64,000 nucleotides of DNA from Patellaria atrata CBS 101060 (Eukaryota; Ascomycota; Dothideomycetes; Patellariales; Patellariaceae): positions 254,623 through 318,622 of the forward strand of contig MU006092.1 in the NCBI GenBank assembly GCA_010093705.1, written 5' to 3'. Within the stretch, counting starts at the first letter, position 1. Each line of letters starts with the position of its first letter. Made by a program: the position numbers and the translations under genes. A model generated the notes under the pieces. That model was not told where the DNA came from, made no database searches, and saw nothing but the letters and a program-made list of their open reading frames with translations. Shown in pieces: positions 59,819 through 64,000 of the stretch.

Positions 59819-61389
59819 GTCCAACTGTTTGTTGCCTATAATCCTATGTAAGAAGTGTAGCCTAAGAAAATAAAGAAATGCAGCTTCATACTAGAAACTG
59901 AAGAAGAATTGGGCGGATGTCGGGAGGCTGTGGCTGGAATAAGGCCTCATGACAATAAATTAGGAAAAGATAATTGAAGAATAGACCTTGAAGTCTAGGA
60001 GAAAAGAGAGTTGAGAGCGAGTTCCAGGTCAGGATCTTTGTCATATCACCGTTCTGTGCCCGTCTGAAGCGTTGACGGGCGGACTTGACGCGCAGCAACA
60101 GCAACGGCTGCGCCTACACCGGTGAATTCTGCCTTGCCAGGCTAGATATGTCGTCACCAGCATTCTGAAAAGAGCGCAAAGTTTCATTACAAGATTACTG
60201 AATATAGCGATTGATTGAGATGGTTGAAAATACAGTGGATTCCGGCTGTCTACCAGCGACATGATGTTGAGAGATGATGTTCGTAGGAGTCGCACTGACA
60301 ACAATGGAAACAATGCATTTGGGGGTCACGTGGGGGCTCAGAACATTTGAAACTGATAGTTCTACGCCTCAACAGCTCTTGAAAATTTTGTCTTCTTCTT
60401 CTTCTCTAGACTCATTCTTCTGAACATAACCCCTTCCCTCTTTAACCAACCAGGTATTCCATAAATACATGGAAGTGTTGGACATTTCAAAACCGCCCTT
60501 GGTGGGGGCTAGCCTGTTATATAAAAAGGTCAAGATGAACCTGGGCTAAGCCTATCTAAGCTGCACAGCCTCTGAAAGTGGCTGAGGCACTGGTGAGGTA
60601 AGGTGAGGCGAGCACAGCTTCTCTTCGAGCAGACCGACGGGACAACCCCATTTCCATACTTCTATCGTTTTCTATCATGCCTACCTTTATATAGTTCTAA
60701 AAACCGGTGAACATGAAGGAAATTTCCGTCATTTCTTGTTAAACTAGTCTGAATATCATCCGCTCTGCATAGCTTTACAAAAATTCGATCAAACGAGGGA
60801 GTAATTTTTGTTTATCTTTCTCATATTAGGAAATATACGGTGTTACAACCACAAAGAGAATTTTCGGCGAAAAGGAGGTACACCTCTCTTAACCCAAACA
60901 TCGCCCTGTCTTTTACCGATAGCGGTGAGTAGAATGCGAAAAGAGTACGCTCCGATAAGTTAAGACTGGTCAGTTCTCAGAACCTTGGAGGGAATATCTC
61001 AAAATTAGGATCTTTGTATTCTATAGGATGCCTAGATTGAAGATTGATGGGCCAGAGTATTGTACAACTACCGTAAAGTATCAATAAGGTAGCTTGGAGT
61101 CTATACATTTTCCCTCACTCCTTGTTTCTGAAGGATATTACGTCGGCGACATAAGGCCTTCTTGAACTCATTCCAAAAACTCTCCCTCTAACCCCAGATT
61201 TTTCAGAATTCGCAATTTCCTAAATCGAAATTGCTCAAATCAAATTCACCCAAATCAAAATCACCGTAAGCTAGAACCGCCGAGGCCGTGATATACTCTT
61301 CCCTACTTCTCTAACAAGAAAACGAGACGCAAGGTTCAAAAATACTTTTAAGGAACTTCAATATTTCATTGGAAGCTAGTACCGTGCAA
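59819..61389. other. Upstream region of the finger-kinase gene
   Basis: No gene is recognised. Minus-strand frames at 59886-60313 are short and domain-free and may be 5' UTR. A TCT microsatellite lies near 60388-60404. Confidence 0.5.
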
Positions 61390-62640
61390 CTAATGTATGT
61401 ACATCCAAATACCCTGCATGAATGAAAGCTCTAAAAGGCGAGGATTTACATAATGATTCTCAGTATTGATATACGGGTCTGATGGCTCCCAGGGCAATGC
61501 AAATATGGTCGGAGTAAAATTGTATCCCACACCCTCAAGATTATCTGAGGCGTGTTCCCTCTCTAGACCGGTGTACTGGACCCCATCAGTGATAGTCATT
61601 GGCGTAGGTTCTTGATTTCCGGGTGTTCTGACAGGTGGTTCTTGTATTTTGGCTGCTTAACCCGCGTCAGCGATAGTGATAGTCATTGGCGCAGGTTCTG
61701 GGATCTCTGGTGTCGTGAAAGGGAGTTCTGGTATCTTGGTTACCAACGCTGTCTTACTGTATTCCACGTGGAGTTCAAATCCGTGCGCCGGATCCCTCCA
61801 TCATTTAGGTCACCTAGGCCGACGTCCATGAATGCATATGGATCTGTGTACTAAATCTGTGTACTAAATCTGTGTACTGGATCCTCTAGTCCACCATTTG
61901 AGGCGGAATCCAATCGGCCCCGGTTCGTAAGTTCTGTCCGTCCCTCCGCCAGGTTGGTCAGAAGCTTGTGTGTACGTACTGGGATATGGGTCAAGTAGAT
62001 CCAAGAAAGATCCAAATACGGTAAGAGTATAACCGTATTGCGCTCCATCAAAGCTATCCATAGTACATCTGACGACTCTTGAAACTAGGTTACTAGCCTT
62101 TTGCGCCTGTGGTAAGGTGGTTTTGTACGACTGGTGTTGTATTTAGTTAGGCCAGTTGGATTTCAGTTGCTGGGAATACGAGATTCTGTTGAGCCTGGCG
62201 GTATTGTTGGCTCTGTACACAAGTTGATAGGTCGTTGACATGGTTAATATAATGTTCGACAGCCGAAGGCGGTATGATGCATCGATTATCGTCACTACAG
62301 TTATAAGTAAGTGAATAAGTTCAATTGATGGCGTTAAAACTTACGATGATGTATAAGAGACGGAACGACGTGTATCACGACAGATTATGGATGATGGTTC
62401 CTATTTGTTATAGGAGGTGAGAACAGTAGCCAGATTATCCTCGAAACTTTTATTCTCCAGTTCCAATGGAAACTCTCTGGTATTGGGGGAGGTGACTCCT
62501 GCACGTTGGGTGCGAATGTTGTCTTGTAAACTCCCTGGTATCGTGGGAGGCAAGAGGTCTGTACTGTTTACCGGAGCCAAAGTACATCACTGCCGTACAA
62601 CGGTGAGTTCAGGAAACAGCTCCACCCTTTTCTAGGTTGG
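61390..62640 (-). pseudogene. Decayed relatives of the small basic-protein gene
   Basis: On the minus strand, 62430-62550 can be read as APNVQESPPPIPES followed, after a one-base shift, by LELENKSFEDNLATVLTSY. This matches the repeated segment of the gene at 63122-63634 (APNLQEPPPPISGSSELED...LTSY). Farther left, 61600-61730 contains two copies of an EPxPMTITxADG-like segment separated by a stop, and 61390-62061 has open frames (MDSFDGAQYGYTLTV; MTITDGVQYTGLERE) without recognisable domains. Together they suggest one or two duplicated and eroded gene copies; a spliced living gene is less likely but not excluded. Confidence 0.38.
61843..61882. repeat. Short tandem repeat, three AATCTGTGTACT units
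   Basis: The unit (A)ATCTGTGTACTA is repeated three times with a 13-base period, ending in CTGTGTACTGGATCC. It lies inside the decayed gene region. Confidence 0.8.
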
Positions 62641-63121
62641 GTTGGGTAATATTCTTCGAGAGGTCTTCAAAGTGTAGAGGGGATAGCGCGAACGACATGT
62701 TGAATGCTTGTTGAGAATCAGATCAGGCACTACAAGTAGATGACGAGAGTAAAAGATTTTTGCATGAGATGAACCGTGATCAAAAGAAGAATGCAGTAGA
62801 GGTGAATGATGTGGAAGAAAAGAGTTCGTTGTGGAAGAAGCGTGCCTTAATGTTTCTGTTGCCGTTTCGTAACGTACCTGCCTATGATTAGTTCTCTATT
62901 TGTTGTTATTTTTATACCCAGTTCTGACTGCTTTACCATATATAATTTACCGGTACCTTATTGTATTCGAAACATCGTGTTGGGTGATTCCTACCTTACT
63001 ATTGATTCAGTGAAAGAGGATCTTTGTCATGACCTGGCTACGCGATTAGAGCCTACGATAAAATATTATGTGTACTGTACAGCAACTAAGGTATGGCACA
63101 GTGAAAAAACATTTCGATGAT

Positions 63122-63634
63122 CTATCTATATGACATATAGTACTCGAATTCGCCCAAAACACTTGGATCTGGGTACTGGTACTCAGTGTTGTAAGAGGTA
63201 GGAGCAGTGGCTAAAGCATTCTCGAAACTTATATTCTTAGGTTCCACAACATCGGGCATCGTGTAGGATGGTTCCTGCACGATGTATGAGGTAAGAGCAT
63301 TAGCTGTATTATCCCAGAAACTTGTATCCTCAAGTTCTGAACTCCCTGATATCGGGGGTGGTGGTTCCTGTAAGTTCGGTGCCAATGTTGTATTTTTGAG
63401 CTTATTGCTCTTCGGCTTCTTGATCTTCCCCGATTTGACGGCGCACCCTTCCTTCTCAACACGACCCTTCCTTGGCCCATACTTCCTCTTATTGGCTTTT
63501 ATGATCTGACTCATTGTCATACCACTGCTGAGGGCATCACGAGTCTGCTGGTTGAGGTTGAACCATCCATTGTTGGCGTTATTGACAATGATCTGTTGAT
63601 GGTTCTGAGGAAGTAGAGGAAGCTGAAGTGCCAT
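63122..63634 (-). CDS. Small basic hypothetical protein with internal repeat
   Basis: A single-exon frame of 170 residues starts at an AAAATGGCA context (63632-63634). Residues 1-35 are Gln/Asn-rich (LPLLPQNHQQIIVNNANNG). Residues 35-80 contain SGMTMSQIIKANKRKYGPRK and KSGKIKKPKSNKLK, a basic, possibly nuclear or DNA-binding segment. Residues about 85-160 hold two copies of a roughly 30-residue acidic repeat: QEPPPPISGSSELED...LTSY and QEPSYTMPDVVEPKN...PTSY. I do not recognise a family. Related, broken copies lie just downstream at 61390-62640, so this looks like a young local family. Confidence 0.6.
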   Translation of the reverse strand: MALQLPLLPQNHQQIIVNNANNGWFNLNQQTRDALSSGMTMSQIIKANKRKYGPRKGRVEKEGCAVKSGKIKKPKSNKLKNTTLAPNLQEPPPPISGSSELEDTSFWDNTANALTSYIVQEPSYTMPDVVEPKNISFENALATAPTSYNTEYQYPDPSVLGEFEYYMSYR

Positions 63635-63786
63635 TTTGAATAGATATGTTTGTGTTTATTTAAGTGGATGAGTGTTTAGATGTATATGTGTGAGTATTTA
63701 TATGGATATGGGAATGTCAATATGTGCGTGTGTCTGTGTGTGTGAGGATTGTCTGAGGAAAGAAAAACAAAAGGGAAAGCAAGGGA

Positions 63787-63985
63787 AAAAAGGAAGATTT
63801 ATAGACCTCGTGGGCTTCATCTTCTGGTAGCGGATGAAGGCCAAAATCGAACGCATTACTGCAATAAAGGCTTCAGGTACACGGATTCCCGGCAACTCAC
63901 TAGGCTGGTATGCTTCAATGGGCTTGAAAATCCTCAGTACCCACAAATTCTTGACTAGCGGTTGTGTTGTATGATTTCGAGGCAT
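63787..63985 (-). CDS. Possible exon or small gene near window end
   Basis: From the ATG at 63983-63985 the minus strand reads MPRNHTTQPLVKNLWVLRIF, then KPIEAYQPSELPGIRVPEAF and a Lys-rich end before a possible donor AG|GTCTAT near 63805. The composition looks coding (mixed polar and hydrophobic, no low complexity), but no domain is recognised and the downstream exon is not evident. It may belong to a gene continuing outside the window or be a 5' exon upstream of 63634. Confidence 0.25.
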
Positions 63986-64000
63986 CACATATGGTCCGGC

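Noticed and set aside
61776-61786. GTTCAAATCC, like a tRNA T-loop
   Set aside because: No matching acceptor stem, D-arm or anticodon arm around it.

Overview
The window is nuclear DNA of a filamentous ascomycete. The evidence is the short spliceosomal introns (46-163 nt, one of 388 nt) with CTRAY-type branch sites and YAG acceptors, and the gene set: RUD3, guanylate kinase, a CDC10-type septin, mitochondrial L32, SKI8, CHK1 and an FlbA-type RGS protein. Decayed BTB genes, S/T/P-rich wall or membrane proteins and a zinc-finger/kinase fusion suggest a leotiomycete or close relative, but that placement is inference. I saw no tRNA, rRNA or CRISPR array.

Layout. 1-5.4 kb: gene-poor, with two decayed BTB/POZ genes, a short direct repeat and about 570 bp of degenerate GCGAACGA-type tandem repeat. 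5.4-14 kb: three scattered genes, namely a mucin-like single-pass membrane protein (-), a secreted double-psi beta-barrel (expansin/RlpA-like) protein (-) and an F-box protein (+). 15.5-23.5 kb: dense housekeeping block with RUD3 (+), GUK1 (+), septin (-), MRPL32 (+) and SKI8 (+). 23.5-41.7 kb: an 18 kb gene desert holding two broken copies of one LINE, solo-LTR-like elements and several diverged short repeat families. 41.7-47 kb: CHK1 (-) and flbA/SST2-type RGS (-). 47-55.4 kb: long non-coding stretch. 55.4-59.8 kb: a 1,455-residue protein joining a homeodomain-like segment, C2H2 fingers, a protein kinase and a retropepsin-like domain (-). 59.8-64 kb: a small lineage-specific basic protein with decayed relatives beside it.

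The genes do not form one pathway. The housekeeping block serves Golgi tethering, nucleotide supply, septation, mitochondrial translation and RNA decay or meiotic recombination. CHK1 and the RGS gene are tandem regulators of cell cycle and G-protein signalling. The most unusual locus is the finger-kinase-retropepsin-like gene, which also has a C(UUCG)G hairpin just after its start codon. Exon structures were worked out by hand from splice signals, reading frame and family knowledge. They have not been tested against transcripts.
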